A stretch of 64,000 bases of DNA from Coriaria nepalensis (taxonomy: Eukaryota > Streptophyta > Magnoliopsida > Cucurbitales > Coriariaceae): positions 26,741,209 through 26,805,208 of the forward strand of contig CP114482.1 of NCBI GenBank assembly GCA_027186245.1, read 5' to 3'. The position numbers and the translations under genes were made by a program. Positions 36,038-49,653 of this stretch are shown here, in pieces. Numbering within the stretch: the stretch's first letter is position 1; each line of letters begins with the position of its first letter. Under the pieces are notes generated by a model, which searched no databases, had not been told where the DNA came from, and worked only from the letters and a program-made list of their open reading frames with translations.

Positions 36038-39000
36038 TCGAAATGTGAAAATAGAAATCGTTTGAATTGATTTCGAATGATTTATTGACTAAAAGTGACG
36101 CAATGACATGATTTTAAGGCTATACAAACGCATAGTTGCTATCAAAATATCTAATCCAAATTATGCACGAAAGTCGTGGTTCAAGTACGAAAATAGATTT
36201 CGTTCGAATTGCTTTGAAATGATTAAATTACTAGAAGAGACTTAATGACGTGATTTCAAGGCTAAACAATAGATAGTTTGCTTGAATATATCTACTGCAA
36301 GTTATGCACAAAAGTCTCGTTTAAATTGCAAAAATAGAATTCATTCGAATTAGTTTCAAATGATTTGATGACTAGAAGAGACTCAACGACATGATTTTAA
36401 GGCTAAAAGAATGCATAGTTCTGCTCAATGGTTGAATTGGAAGTTCTGAACGAAAGTCGTGTTTGAAGTGCCAAAAAATAGAATTCTTCTGAATTACTTT
36501 TAATTGATTTAATGACTAGAGATGACTCAATGACATGATTTTAAGGCTAAAAAAACGCATAATTGCCTTCAATAGATCAATTGCATGTTTTGCACAACAG
36601 TCGTGTTTGAAATGCGAAAATAGAAATCGTTTGAATTGATTTCGAATGATTTATTGACTAAGAGTGACTCAATGACATGATTTTAAGGCTATACAAACGC
36701 ATAGTTGCCATCAAAAGATGTAACGGAAATTATGCACGACAGTCGTGGTTCAAGTACGAAAATAGATTTCGTTAGAATTGCTTTGAAATGATTTAATTTC
36801 TAGAAGAGACTCAATGACGTGATTTCAAGGCTAAACAATGGATAGTTTTCATGAATATATCAATTGCAAGTTATGCACAAAAGTCTCGCTTACAGAGCAA
36901 AAATAGAATTCGTTCGAATTGCTTTCAAATGATTTGATGACAAGAAGAGACTCAATGACATGATTTTAAGGCTAAAAGAATGCATAGTTCTCCTCAATGG
37001 TTGAATTGGAAGTTCTGAACGAAAGTCGTGTTTGAAGTGCCAAAAAATAGAATTCTTTCGAATTAGTTTTAATTGATTTAATGACTAGAGAAGACTCAAT
37101 GACATGATTTTAAGGCTAAACAAACGCATAATTTCCTTCAATAGATCAATTGCGTGTTTTGCACAAAAATCGTGTTCGAAATGTGAAAATAGAAATCGTT
37201 TGAATTGATTTAGAATGATTTATTGACTAAAAGTGACTCAATGACATGATTTTAAGGCTATACAAACGCATAGTTGCCATCAAAATATCTAATGCAAATT
37301 ATGCACGAAAGTCGTGGTTCAAGTACGAAAATAGATTTCGTTAGAATTGCTTTGAAATGATTTAATTTCTAGAAGAGACTCAATGACGTGATTTCAAGGC
37401 TAAACAATGGATAGTTTTCATGAATATATCAATTGCAAGTTATGCACAAAAGTCTCGTTTAAAGAGCAAAAATAGAATTCGTTCGAATTAGTTTCAAATG
37501 ATTTGATGACTAGAAGAGACTCAATGACATGATTTTAAGGCTAACAGAATGCATAGTTCTCCTCAATGGTTGACTTGGAAGTTCTAAACGAAAGTCGTGT
37601 TTGAAGTGCCAAAAAATAGAATTCTTTCGAATTACTTTTAATTGATTTAATGACTAGAGAAGACTCAATGACATGATTTTAAGGCTAAACAAACGCATAA
37701 TTTCCTTCAATAGATCAATTGCATGTTTTGCACATAAATCGTGTTCGAAATGTGAAAATAGAAATCGTTTGAATTGATTTCGAATGATTTATTGACTAAA
37801 AGTGACTCAATGACATGATTTTAAGGGTATACAAACGCATAGTTGCTATCAAAATATCTAATCCAAATTATGCACGAAAGTCGTGGTTCAAGTACGAAAA
37901 TAGATTTCGTTCGAATTGCTTTGAAATGATTAAATTACTAGAAGAGACTTAATGACGTGATTTCAAGGCTAAACGATGGATAGTTTGCTTGAATATATCT
38001 ATTGCAAGTTATGCACAAAAGTCTCGTTTAAAGTGCAAAAATAGAATTCGTTCGAATTAGTTTCAAATGATTTGATGACTAGAAGAGACTCAATGACATG
38101 ATTTTAAGGCTAAAAGAATGCATAAGTGTCCTCAATGGTTGAATTGGAAGTTCTGAACGAAAGTCGTGTTTGAAGTGCCAAAAAATAGAATTCTTCCGAA
38201 TTACTTTTAATTGATTTAATGACTAGAGATGACTCAATGACATGATTTTAAGGCTAAACAAACTCATAATTGCCTTCAATAGATCAATTGCATGTTTTTC
38301 ACAACAGTCGTGTTTGAAATGCGAAAATAGAAATCGTTTGAATTGATTTCGAATGATTTATTGACTAAAAGTGACTCAATGAAATGATTTTAAGGCTATA
38401 CAAACGCATAGTTGCGATCAAAAGATGTAACGGAAATTATGCACGAAAGTCGTGGTTCAAGTACGAAAATAGATTTTGTTCGAATTGCTTTGAAATGATT
38501 AAATTACTAGAAGAGACTTAATGACGTGATTTCAAGGCTAAACAATGGATAGTTTTCATGAACATATCAATTGCAAGTTATGCACAAAAGTCTCGTTTAA
38601 AGAGCCGAAATAGAATTCGTTCGAATTGCTTTCAAATGATTTGGTGACTAGAAGAGACTCAGTGACATGATTTTAAGGCTAAAAGAATGCATAGTTCTCC
38701 TCAATGGTTGAATTGGAAGTTCTGAACGAAAGTCGTGTTTGAAGTGCCAAAAAATAGAATTCTTTCGAATTAGTTTTAATTAATTTAATGACTAGAGAAG
38801 ACTCAATGACATGATTTTAAGGCTAAACAAACGCATAATTTCCTTCAATAGATCAATTGCATGTTTTGCACAAAAATCGTGTTCGAAATGTGAAAATAGA
38901 AATCGTTTGAATTGATTTCGAATGATTTATTGACTAAAAGTGACTCAATGACATGATTTTAAGGCTATACAAACGCATAGTTGCCATCAAAATATATAAT

Positions 39001-40784
39001 GCAAATTATACACGAAAGTCGTGGTTCAAGTACGAAAATAGATTTCGTTCGAATTACTTTGAAATGATTAAATTACTAGAAGAGACTTCATGACGAGATT
39101 TCAAGGCTAAACAATGGATAGTTTTCATGAATATATCAATTGCAAGTTATGCACAAAAGTCTCGTTTAAAGAGCAAAAATAGAATTCGTTCGAATTGCTT
39201 TCAAATGATTTGATGACAAGAAGAGACTCAATGACATGATTTTAAGGCTAAAAGAATGCATAGTTCTCCTCAATGGTTGAATTGGAAGTTCTGAACGAAA
39301 GTCGTGTTTGAAGTGCCAAAAAATAGAATTCTTTCGAATTACTTTTAATTGATTTAATGACTAGAGAAGACTCAATGACATGATTTTAAGGCTAAACAAA
39401 CGCATAATTTCCTTCAATAGATCAATTGCGTGTTTTGCACAAAAATCGTGTTCGAAATGTGAAAATAGAAATCGTTTGAATTGATTTAGAATGATTTATT
39501 GACTAAAAGTGACTCAATGACATGATTTTAAGGCTATACAAACGCATAGTTGCCATCAAAATATCTAATGCAAATTATGCACGAAAGTCGTGGTTCAAGT
39601 ACGAAAATAGATTTCGTTAGAATTGCTTTGAAATGATTAAATTACTAGAAGAGACTTAATGACGTGATTTCAAGGCTAAACGATGGATAGTTTGCTTGAA
39701 TATATCAATTGCAAGTTATGCACAAAAGTCTCGTTTAAAGAGCAAAAATAGAATTCGTTCGAATTGCTTTCAAATGATTTGATGACTAGAAGAGACTCAA
39801 TGACATGATTTTAAGGCTAAAAGAAAGCATAGTGCTCCTCAATGGTTGAATTGGAAGTTCTGAACGAAAGTCGTGTTTGAAGTGCCAAAAAATAGAATTC
39901 TTTCGAATTACTTTTAATTGATTTAATGACTAGAGAAGACTCAATGACATGATTTTAAGGCTAAACAAACGCATAATTTCCTTCAATAGATCAATTGCAT
40001 GTTTTGCACAAAAATCGTGTTCGAAATGTGAAAATAGAAATCGTTTGAATTGATTTAGAATGATTTATTGACTAAAAGTGACTCAATGACATGATTTTAA
40101 GGCTATACAAACGCATAGTTGCCATCAAAATATCTAATGCAAATTATGCACGAAAGTCGTGGTTCAAGTACGAAAATAGATTTCGTTAGAATTGCTTTGA
40201 AATGATTTAATTTCTTGAAGAGACTCAATGACGTGATTTCAAGGCTAAACAATGGATAGTTTTCATGAATATATCAATTGCAAGTTATGCACAAAAGTCT
40301 CGTTTAAAGAGCAAAAATAGAATTCGTTCGAATTGCTTTCAAATAATTTGATGACTAGAAGAGACTCAATGACATGATTTTAAGGCTAAAAGAAAGCATA
40401 GTCCTCCTCAATGGTTGAATTGGAAGTTCTGAACGAAAGTCGTGTTTGAAGTGCCAAAAAATAGAATTCTTTCGAATTACTTTTAATTGATTTAATGACT
40501 AGAGAAGACTCAATGACATGATTTTAAGGCTAAACAAACGCATAATTTCCTTCAATAGATCAATTGCATGTTTTGCACTAAAATCGTGTTCGAAATGTGA
40601 AAATAGAAATCGTTTGAATTGATTTAGAATGATTTATTGACTAAAAGTGACTCAATGACATGATTTTAAGGCTATACAAATGCATAGTTGCCATCAAAAT
40701 ATCTAATGCAAATTATGCATGAAAGTCGTGGTTCAAGTACGAAAATTGATTTCTTTCGAATTGCTTTGAAATGATTAAATTACT
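36038..40784 (+). repeat. Array B continued (subtype B')
   Basis: B-type HORs with extra subtype markers: ATAATTTCCTTC in M1, AAAATCGTGTTCGAAATGTG at the M1/M2 border, GATTTAGAATG in several M2 copies, and GATTAAATTACTAGAAGAG with ACTTAATGACGTG in several M3 copies. M1 starts at 39312, 39881 and 40450 show the strict 569-bp spacing. Units near 39.3-40.6 kb are very alike, which suggests local amplification. Confidence 0.88.
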
Positions 40785-40960
40785 AGAAGAGACTCGATGA
40801 CATGATTTCAAGGCTAAACAATGGATAAGTGGCTTTAATACATCAATTGCAAGTTATGCACAAAAGTCTCGATTGAAGAGCGAAAATAGAATTTGTGCAA
40901 AATGCTTTCAAATGATTTGATGACTAGAAGAGACTCAATGACATGATTTTAAGGCTAAAA
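40785..40960 (+). repeat. Short A-like patch next to the strand switch
   Basis: Within B' sequence the array reads ACTCGATGACATGATTTC, ACAATGGATAAGTGGC, AGTCTCGATTGAAGAGCG and AAAATAGAATTTG, all A-type M3/M4 markers. B-type M4 sequence (AAGAATGCATAG, GGTTGAATTGG) resumes after about 40,960. The patch ends only about 75 bp before the inversion point, which makes a link to the rearrangement plausible but unproven. Confidence 0.75.
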
Positions 40961-41019
40961 GAATGCATAGTTGTCCTCAATGGTTGAATTGGAAGTTCTG
41001 AATGAAAGTCGTGTTTGAA

Positions 41020-41137
41020 GAGCCAAAAAATAGATTGAAGGCAACTATGCATCTTTTTGGCCTTAAAATCATGTCATTGAGTCTTTTCTAGTCATCAAAT
41101 CATTTGAAAGCATTACGAACAAATTCTATTTTCGCTC
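41020..41137. other. Inversion junction: forward array meets reverse array
   Basis: The last forward M4 (40878-41019) is followed by only 14 bp of M1 (41020-41033, GAGCCAAAAAATAG). From 41034 (ATTGAAGGCAACTATGCATC) the sequence is the reverse complement of M4, and the first reverse M4 is a 104-bp fragment (41034-41137) lacking the last 38 bp of the monomer. The arms meet tail to tail. The exact breakpoint is ambiguous by one base (an A fits either side). About 29 bp on each side (ending 40981, starting 41034) can pair with a few mismatches around a 52-nt spacer, and homology continues outward over kilobases. Confidence 0.95.
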
Positions 41138-44100
41138 TTTAAACGAGACTTTTGTGCATAACTTGCAATTGATCTATTTAAGCAAATTATCCTTTGTTTA
41201 GCCTTGAAATCATGTCATTGAGTCTCTTTTAGTAATTAAATCATTTCAAAGAAATTCGAACGAAATCTTTTTTCGCACTTGAACCAATACTTTCGTGCAT
41301 AATTTGCAATGGATCTTTTGAAGCCAACTAGGCATTTTGTATAGCCTTAAAATCATGTCATTGAGTCACTTTTAGTCAGTAAATCATTCGAAATCAATTC
41401 AAACGAATTCTATTTTCGCATTACAAACACGACTTTTGTGCAAAACATGCAATTGATCTATTGAAGGCAATTATGCGTTTGTTTAGCCTTAAACTCATGT
41501 CATTGAGTCTTCTTTAGTCATTAAGTCAATTAAAAGTAATTCGAAAGAAATTTATTTTTTCGCGCTCCAAATACGACTTTCGTTCAGAACTTCCAATTCA
41601 ACAATTGAATGCAACTATGCATCTTTTTAGCCTTAAAATCATGTCATTGAGTCTCTTCTAGTCATCAAATTATTTAAAAGCATTTTGCACAAATTCTATT
41701 TTCGCTCTTCAATCGAGACTTTTGTGCATAACTTGCAATTGATGTTTTCAAGCAAATTATCAATTGTTTAGCCTTGAAATCATGTCGTTGAGTCGCTTCT
41801 AGTAATTAAATCATTTCAAAGCAAGTGGAACGAAATATTTTTTCGCACTTGAACCAGTACTTTCGTGCATAATTTGCAATGGATCTTTTGAAGGCAACTA
41901 GGCATTTGTATAGCCTTAAAATCATGTCATTGAGTCACTTTTACTCAGTAAATCATTCGAAATCAGTTCAAACGAATTCTATTTTTGCATTTCAAACACG
42001 ACTTTTGTGCAAAACATACAATTGATCTATTGAATGCAATTATGCATTTGTCTAGCCTTAAAATCATGTCGTTGAGTCCTCTCTAGTCATTAAATCAATT
42101 AAAAGTAATTCGAAAGAATTCTATTTTTTCGCGTTACAAACACGACTTTCATTCAGAACTTCCAATTCAACAATTGAAGGTAACTATGCATCTTTTTGGC
42201 CTTAAAATCATGTCATTACGTCTCTTCTAGTCATCAAATCATTTAAAAGCATTACGAACAAATTCTATTTTCTCTCTTTAAACGAGACTTTTGTGCATAA
42301 CTTGCAATTGATCTATTTAAGCAAATTATCCTTTGTTTAGCCTTGAAATCATGTCATTGAGTCTCTTTTAGTAATTAAATCATTTCAAAGAAATTCGTAT
42401 GAAATCTTTTTTCGCACTTGAACCAATACTTTCGTGCATAATTTGCAATGGATCTTTTGAAGGCAACTAGGCATTTGTATAGCCTTAAAATCATGTCATT
42501 GAGTCACTTTTAGTTAGTGAATCATTCGAAATCAATTCAAACGAATTCTATTTTTGCATTTCAACCACGACTTTTGTGCAAAACATGCAATTGATCTATT
42601 GAAGGTAATTATGCGTTTGTTTAGCCTTAAAATCATGTCATTGAGTCTTCTCTAGTCATTTAATCAATTAAAACTAATTCGAAAGAATTCTATTTTTTTG
42701 CGCTTCAAACACGACTTTCATTCAGAACTTCCAATTCAACAATTGAAGGCAACTCTGCATGGTTTTGGCCTTAAAATCATGTCATTGAGTGTTTTCTAGT
42801 CATCAAATCATTTGAAAGCATTACAAACAAATTCTATTTCCACTCTTTAAATGAGACTTTTGTGCATAAGTTTCAATTGATCTATTCAAGCAAATTATCC
42901 ATTGTTTAGCCTTGAAATCATGTGATCGAGTCTCTTCTAGTCATTAAATCATTCCAAAGAAATTCAAACGAAATCTTTTTTCGCACCTGAACCACGACTT
43001 TTGTGCATAATTTGCAGTGGATCTTTTGAAGGCAACTAGGCATTTGTATAGCCTTAAAATCATGTCATTGAGTCACTTTAAGTAAGTGAATCATTCGAAA
43101 TCAATTCAAACGAATTCTATTTTCGCATTTCAAACACGACTTTTGTGCAAGACATGCAATTGATCTATTGAAGGTAATTATGCGTTTGTTTAGCCTTAAA
43201 ATCATGTCATTGAGTCTTCTCTAGTCATTAAATCAATTAAAAGTAATTCGAAAGAATTCTATTTTTTCGCGCTACAAATACGACTTTCATTCAGAACTTC
43301 CAATTCAACAATTGAAGGCAACTATGCATCTTTTTGGCCTTAAAATCATGTCACTGAGTCTTTTCTAGTCATCAAATCATTTGAAAGCATTACGAACAAA
43401 TTCTATTTTTGCTCTTTAAACGAGACTTTTGTGCATAACTTGCGATTAATCTAGTCAAGCAAATTTTCCATTGTTTAGCCTCGAAATGATGTCATTGAGT
43501 CACTTCTAGTAATTAAATCATTTCAACGAAATTCGAATGAAATCTTTTTTCGCACTTGAACCATGACTTTCGTGCATAATTTGCAATGGATCTTTTGAAG
43601 GCAACTATGCATTTGTATAGCCTTAAAATCATGTCATTGAGTCACTTTTAGTCAGTAAATCATTCGAAATTAATTCAAACGAATTCTATTTTTGCATTAC
43701 AAACACGAGTTTTGGGCAAAACATGCAATTGATCTATTGAAGGCAATTATGCATTTGTTTAGCCTTAAAATCATGTCATTGAGTCTTCTCTAGTCATTAA
43801 ATCAATTAAAAGTAATTCGAAACAATTCTATTTTTTCGCGCTCCAAATACGAATTTCGTTCAGAACTTCCCATTCAACAATTGAAGGCAACTATGCATCC
43901 TTTTAGGCTTAAAATCATGTCATTGAGTCTCTTCTAGTCATCAAATCATTTAAAAGCATTACGAACAAATTCTATTTTCGCTCTTTAAACGAGACTTTTG
44001 TGCATAACTTGTAATTGATCTATTCAAGCAAATTATCCATTGTTTAGCCTTGAAATCACGTGATCGAGTCTCTTCTAGTAATTAAATCATTCCAAAGAAA

Positions 44101-44180
44101 TTCAAACGAAATCTTTTTTCACACCTGAACCACGACTTTTGTGCATAATTTGCAATGGATCTTTTGAAGGCAACTAGGCA

Positions 44181-44426
44181 TTTGTATAGCCTTAGAATCA
44201 TGTCATTGAGTGACTTTTAGTCAGTAAATCATTCGAAATCAATTCAAACGAATTCTATTTTCGCATTTCAAACACGACTTTTGTGCAAGACATGCAATTG
44301 ATCTTTGTATAGCCTTAAAATCATGTCATTGAGTCACTTTAAGTAAGTAAATCATTCGAAATCAATTCAAACGAATTCCATTTTTGCATTTCAAACATGA
44401 CTTTTGTGCAAGACATGCAATTGATC
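44181..44426 (-). repeat. 123-bp internal tandem duplication in an M2 monomer
   Basis: Positions 44181-44303 and 44304-44426 are two 123-bp copies running from TTTGTATAGCC to GCAATTGATC (plus-strand reading). They differ at several positions (for example GACTTTTAGTCAG against CACTTTAAGTAAG, and ATTCTATTTTCG against ATTCCATTTTTG). The second copy resembles the M2 near 43,055-43,170, so non-allelic exchange is as likely as simple slippage. The 123-bp length is not a monomer multiple and breaks the local phase. Confidence 0.88.
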
Positions 44427-45104
44427 TATTGAAGGTAATTATGCGTTTGTTTAGCCTTAAAATCGTGTCATTGAGTCTTCCCTAGTCATTAAATCAATTA
44501 AAAGTAATTCGAAAGAATTCTATTTTTTTGCGCTTCAAACACGACTTTCATTCAGAACTTCCAATCCAACAATTGAAGGCAACTCTGCATCTTTTTGGCC
44601 TTAAAATCATGTCACTGAGTCTTTTCTAGTCATCAAATCATTTGAAAGCATTACGAACAAATTCTATTTTTGCTCTTTAAACGAGACTTTTGTGCATAAC
44701 TTGCGATTGATCTATTCAAGCAAATTTTCCATTGTTTAGCCTCGAAATCATGTCATTGAGTCACTTCTAGTAATTAAATCATTTGAACGAAATTCGAACG
44801 AAATCTTTTTTCGCACTTGAACCATGACTTTCGTGCATAATTTGCAATGGACCTTTTGAAGGCAACTATGCATTTGTATAGCCTTAAAATCATCATTGAG
44901 TCACTTTTAGTCAGTAAATCATTCGAAATCAATTCAAACGAATTCTATTTTTGCATTACAAACACGAGTTTTGTGCAAAACATGCAATTGATCTATTGAA
45001 GGCAATTATGCATTTGTGTAGCCTTAAAATCATGTCAGTGAGTCTTCTCTAGTAATTAAATCAATTAAAAGTAATTCGAAAGAATTCTATATTTTCGCGC
45101 TCCA

Positions 45105-46165
45105 AATACGACTTTCATTCAGAACTTCCAATTCAACAATTGAAGGAAACTATGCATCTTTTTGGCCTTAAAATCATGTCATTGAGTCTTTTTTAGTCAT
45201 CAAATCATTTGAAAGCATTACGAACAAATTCTATTTTCGCTCTTTAAATGAGACTTTTGTGCATAACTTGCAATTGATCTATTTAAGCAAATTACCCTTT
45301 GTTTGGCCTTGAAATCATGTCATTGAGTCTCTTTTAGTAATTAAATCATTAGAAAGAAAGTCGAACGAAATCTTTTTTCGCACTAGAACCAATACTTTCG
45401 TGCATAATTTGCAATGGATCTTTTGAAGGCAACTAGGCATTTGTATAGCCTTAAAATCATGTCATTTAGTTACTTTTAGTCAGTAAATCATTCGAAATCA
45501 ATTCAAAAGAATTCTATTTTTGCATTTCAAACACGACTTTGGTGCAAAACATACAATTGACCTATTGAAGGCAATTATGCGTTTGTCTAGCCTTAAAATC
45601 ATGTCATTGAGTCTTCTCTAGTCATTAAATCAATTAAAAGTAATTCGAAAGAATTCTATTTTTTCGCGCTCGAAATACGACTTTCGTTCAGAACTTCCAA
45701 TTCAACAATTGAAGGCAACTATGCATCTTTTTAGCCTTAAAATCATGTCATTGAGTGTTTTCTAGTCATCAAATCATTTGAAAGCATTACAAACAAATTC
45801 TATTTCCACTCTTTAAATGAGACTTTTGTGCATAACTTGCAATTGATCTATTTAAGCAAATTATCCTTTGTTTAGCCTTGAAATCATGTCATTGACTCTC
45901 TTTTAGTAATTAAATCATTTAAAAGATATTCGAACGAAATCTTTTTTCGCACTTGAACCAATACTTTCGTGCATAATTTGGAATGGATCTTTTGAATGCA
46001 ACTAGGCATTTGTATAGCCTTAAAATCATGTCATTGAGCCACTTTTAGTCAGTAAATCATTCGAAATCAATTCAAACGAATTCTATTTTCGCATTACAAA
46101 CACGACTTTTGTGCAAAACATGCAATTGATCTATTGAAGGCAATTATGCGTTTGTCTAGCCTTAA
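45105..46165 (-). repeat. Block duplication in array C, copy 1 (offset 2,277 bp)
   Basis: About 1.06 kb recurs at about 47,382-48,442. Shared rare plus-strand variants are GAGTCTTTTTTAGTC, AAATTACCCTTTG, ATTAGAAAGAAAGTCG, TCGCACTAGAACC, CATTTAGTTACTTTTAG, GCGCTCGAAATACG, TTGAGTGTTTTCTAG (45751 and 48028), CATTGACTCTC, AAAAGATATTCG and TTTGGAATGG. One visible difference is TTTGGCC (copy 1) against TTTAGCC (copy 2). Edges are approximate. Parts also recur at 569 and 1,707 bp steps (TTGAGTGTTT again at about 46,319 and at 49,735). Confidence 0.8.
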
Positions 46166-47381
46166 AATCATCTCATTGAGTCTTCTCTAGTCATTAAATC
46201 AATTAAAAGTAATTCGAAAGAATTCTATTTTTTCGCGCTCGAAATACGACTTTCGTTCAGAACTTCCAATTCAACAATTGAAGGCAACTATGCATCTTTT
46301 TAGCCTTAAAATCATGTCATTGAGTGTTTTCTAGTCATCAAATCATTTGAAAGCATTACGAACAAATTCTATTTTCGCTCTTTAAATGAGACTTTTGTGC
46401 ATAACTTGGAATTGATCTATTTAAGCAAATTATCCTTTGTTTAGCCTTGAAATCATGTCATTGAGTCTCTTTTAGTAATTAAATCATTTCAAAGAAATTC
46501 GAACGAAATCTTTTTTCGCGCTTGAACCAATACTTTCGTGCATAATTTGCAATGGATCTTTTGAAGGCAACTAGGCATTTGTATAGCCTTAGAATCATGT
46601 CATTTAGTTACTTTTAGTCAGTAAATCATTCGAAATCAATTCAAAAGAATTCTATTTTTGCATTTCAAACACGACTTTGGTGCAAAACATACAATTGACC
46701 TATTGAAGGCAATTATGCGTTTGTCTAGCCTTAAAATCATGTCATTGAGTCTTCTCTAGTCATTAAATCAATTAAAAGTAATTCGAAAGATCTCTATTTT
46801 TTCGCGCTACAAACACGACTTTCGTTCAGAACTTCCAATTCAACAATTGAAGGTAACCATGCATTTTTTTTAGCCTTAAAATCTTGTCATTGTGTCTTTT
46901 CTAGTCATCAAATCATTTCAAAGCATTACGAACAAATTCTATTTTTGCTCTTTAAACGAGACTTTTGTGCATAACTTGCGATTGATCTATTGAAGCAAAT
47001 TTTCCATTGTTTAGCCTCGAAATTATGTCATTGAGTCACTTCTAGTAATTAAATCATTTCAACGAAATTCGAACGAAATCTTTTTTCGCACTTGAACCAT
47101 GACTTTTGTGCATAATTTGCAATGGATCTTTTGAAGGCAACTACGAATTTGTATAGCCTTAAAATCATGTCATTGAGTCACTTTTAGTCAGTAAATCATT
47201 CGAAATCAATTCAAACGAATTCTATTTTCGCATTTCAAACACGACTTTTGTGCAAGACATACAATTGATCTATTGAAGGCAATTATGCGTTTGTCTAGCC
47301 TTAAAATCATGTCATTGAGTCTTCTCTAGTCATTAAATCAATTAAAAGTAATTCGAAAGAATTCTATTTTTTCGCGCTACA

Positions 47382-48442
47382 AATACGACTTTCATTCAGA
47401 ACTTCCAATTCAACAATTGAAGGAAACTATGCATCTTTTTGGCCTTAAAATCATGTCATTGAGTCTTTTTTAGTCATCAAATCATTTGAAAGCATTACGA
47501 ACAAATTCTATTTTCGCTCTTTAAATGAGACTTTTGTGCATAACTTGCAATTGATCTATTTAAGCAAATTACCCTTTGTTTAGCCTTGAAATCATGTCAT
47601 TGAGTCTCTTTTAGTAATTAAATCATTAGAAAGAAAGTCGAACGAAATCTTTTTTCGCACTAGAACCAATACTTTCGTGCATAATTTGCAATGGATCTTT
47701 TGAAGGCAACTAGGCATTTGTATAGCCTTAAAATCATGTCATTTAGTTACTTTTAGTCAGTAAATCATTCGAAATCAATTCAAAAGAATTCTATTTTTGC
47801 ATTTCAAACACGACTTTGGTGCAAAACATACAATTGACCTATTGAAGGCAATTATGCGTTTGTCTAGCCTTAAAATCATGTCATTGAGTCTTCTCCAGTC
47901 ATTAAATTAATTAAAAGTAATTCGAAAGAATTCTATTTTTTCGCGCTCGAAATACGACTTTCGTTCAGAACTTCCAATTCAACAATTGAAGGCAACTATG
48001 CATCTTTTTAGCCTTAAAATCATGTCATTGAGTGTTTTCTAGTCATCAAATCATTTGAAAGCATTACAAACAAATTCTATTTCCACTCTTTAAATGAGAC
48101 TTTTGTGCATAACTTGCAATTGATCTATTTAAGCAAATTATCCTTTGTTTAGCCTTGAAATCATGTCATTGACTCTCTTTTAGTAATTAAATCATTTAAA
48201 AGATATTCGAACGAAATCTTTTTTCGCACTTGAACCAATACTTTCGTGCATAATTTGGAATGGATCTTTTGAATGCAACTAGGCATTTGTATAGCCTTAA
48301 AATCATGTCATTGAGCCACTTTTAGTCAGTAAATCATTCGAAATCAATTCAAACGAATTCTATTTTCGCATTACAAACACGACTTTTGTGCAAAACATGC
48401 AATTGATCTATTGAAGGCAATTATGCGTTTGTCTAGCCTTAA
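47382..48442 (-). repeat. Block duplication in array C, copy 2
   Basis: Second copy of the block at about 45,105-46,165, four HORs further on. The match fails on the left where copy 2 reads GCGCTACAAATACG against GCGCTCCAAATACG in copy 1, and on the right near ATCATGTCATTG against ATCATCTCATTG. Confidence 0.8.
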
Positions 48443-49653
48443 AATCATGTCATTGAGTCTTCTCTAGTCATTAAATCAATTAAAAGTAATTCGAAAGAAT
48501 TCTATTTTTTCGCGCTACAAATACGACTTTCATTCAGAACTTCCAATTCAACAATTGAAGGAAACTATGCATGTTTTTGGCCTTAAAATCATGTCATTGA
48601 GTCTTTTTTAGTCATCAAATCATTTGAAAGCATTACGAACAAATTCTATTTTCGCTCTTTAAATGAGACTTTTGTGCATAACTTGCAATTGATCTATTTA
48701 AGCAAATTACCCTTTGTTTAGCCTTGAAATCATGTCATTGAGTCTCTTTTAGTAATTAAATCATTAGAAAGAAAGTCGAACGAAATCTTTTTTCGCACTT
48801 GAACCAATACTTTCGTGCATAATTTGCAATGGATCTTTTGAAGGCAACTAGGCATTTGTATAGCCTTAAAATCATGTAATTGAGTCACTTTTAGTCAGTA
48901 AATCATTCGAAATCAATTCAAACGAATTCTATTTTCGCATTTCAAACACGACTTTTGTGCAAGACATGCAATTGATCTATTGAAGGCAATTATGCGTTTG
49001 TCTAGCCTTAAAATCATGTCATTGAGTCTTCTCTAGTCATTAAATCAATTAAAAGTAATTCGAAAGAATTCTATTTTTTCGCGCTACAAGCGCGACTTTC
49101 ATTCAGAACTTCCAATTCAAGAATTGAAGGAAACTATGCATCTTTTTGGCCTTAAAATCATGTCATTGAGTCTTCTCTAGTCATCAAATCATTTGAAAGC
49201 ATTACGAACAAATTCTATTTTCGCTCTTTAAATGAGACTTTTGTGCATAACTTGCAATTGATCTATTTAAGCAAATTATCCTTTGTTTAGCCTTGAAATC
49301 ATGTCATTGAGTCTCTTTTAGTAATTAAATCATTTCAAAGAAATTCGAACGAAATCTTTTTTCGCACTTGAACCAATACTTTCGTGCATAATTTGCAATG
49401 GATCTTTTGAAGGCAACTAGGCATTTGTATAGCCTTAAAATCATGTCATTTAGTTACTTTTAGTCAGTAAATCATTCGAAATCAATTCAAAAGAATTCTA
49501 TTTTTGCATTTCAAACACGACCTTGGTGCAAAACATACAATTGACCTATTGAAGGCAATTATGCGTTTGTCTAGCCTTAAAATCATGTCATTGAGTCTTC
49601 TCTAGTCATTAAATCAATTAAAAGTAATTCGAAAGAATTCTATTTTTTCGCGC

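Noticed and set aside
41034..41137. Intrinsic terminator or regulatory hairpin at the strand switch
   Set aside because: The pairing follows from the two inverted satellite arms; there is no gene to terminate and no promoter-like context.
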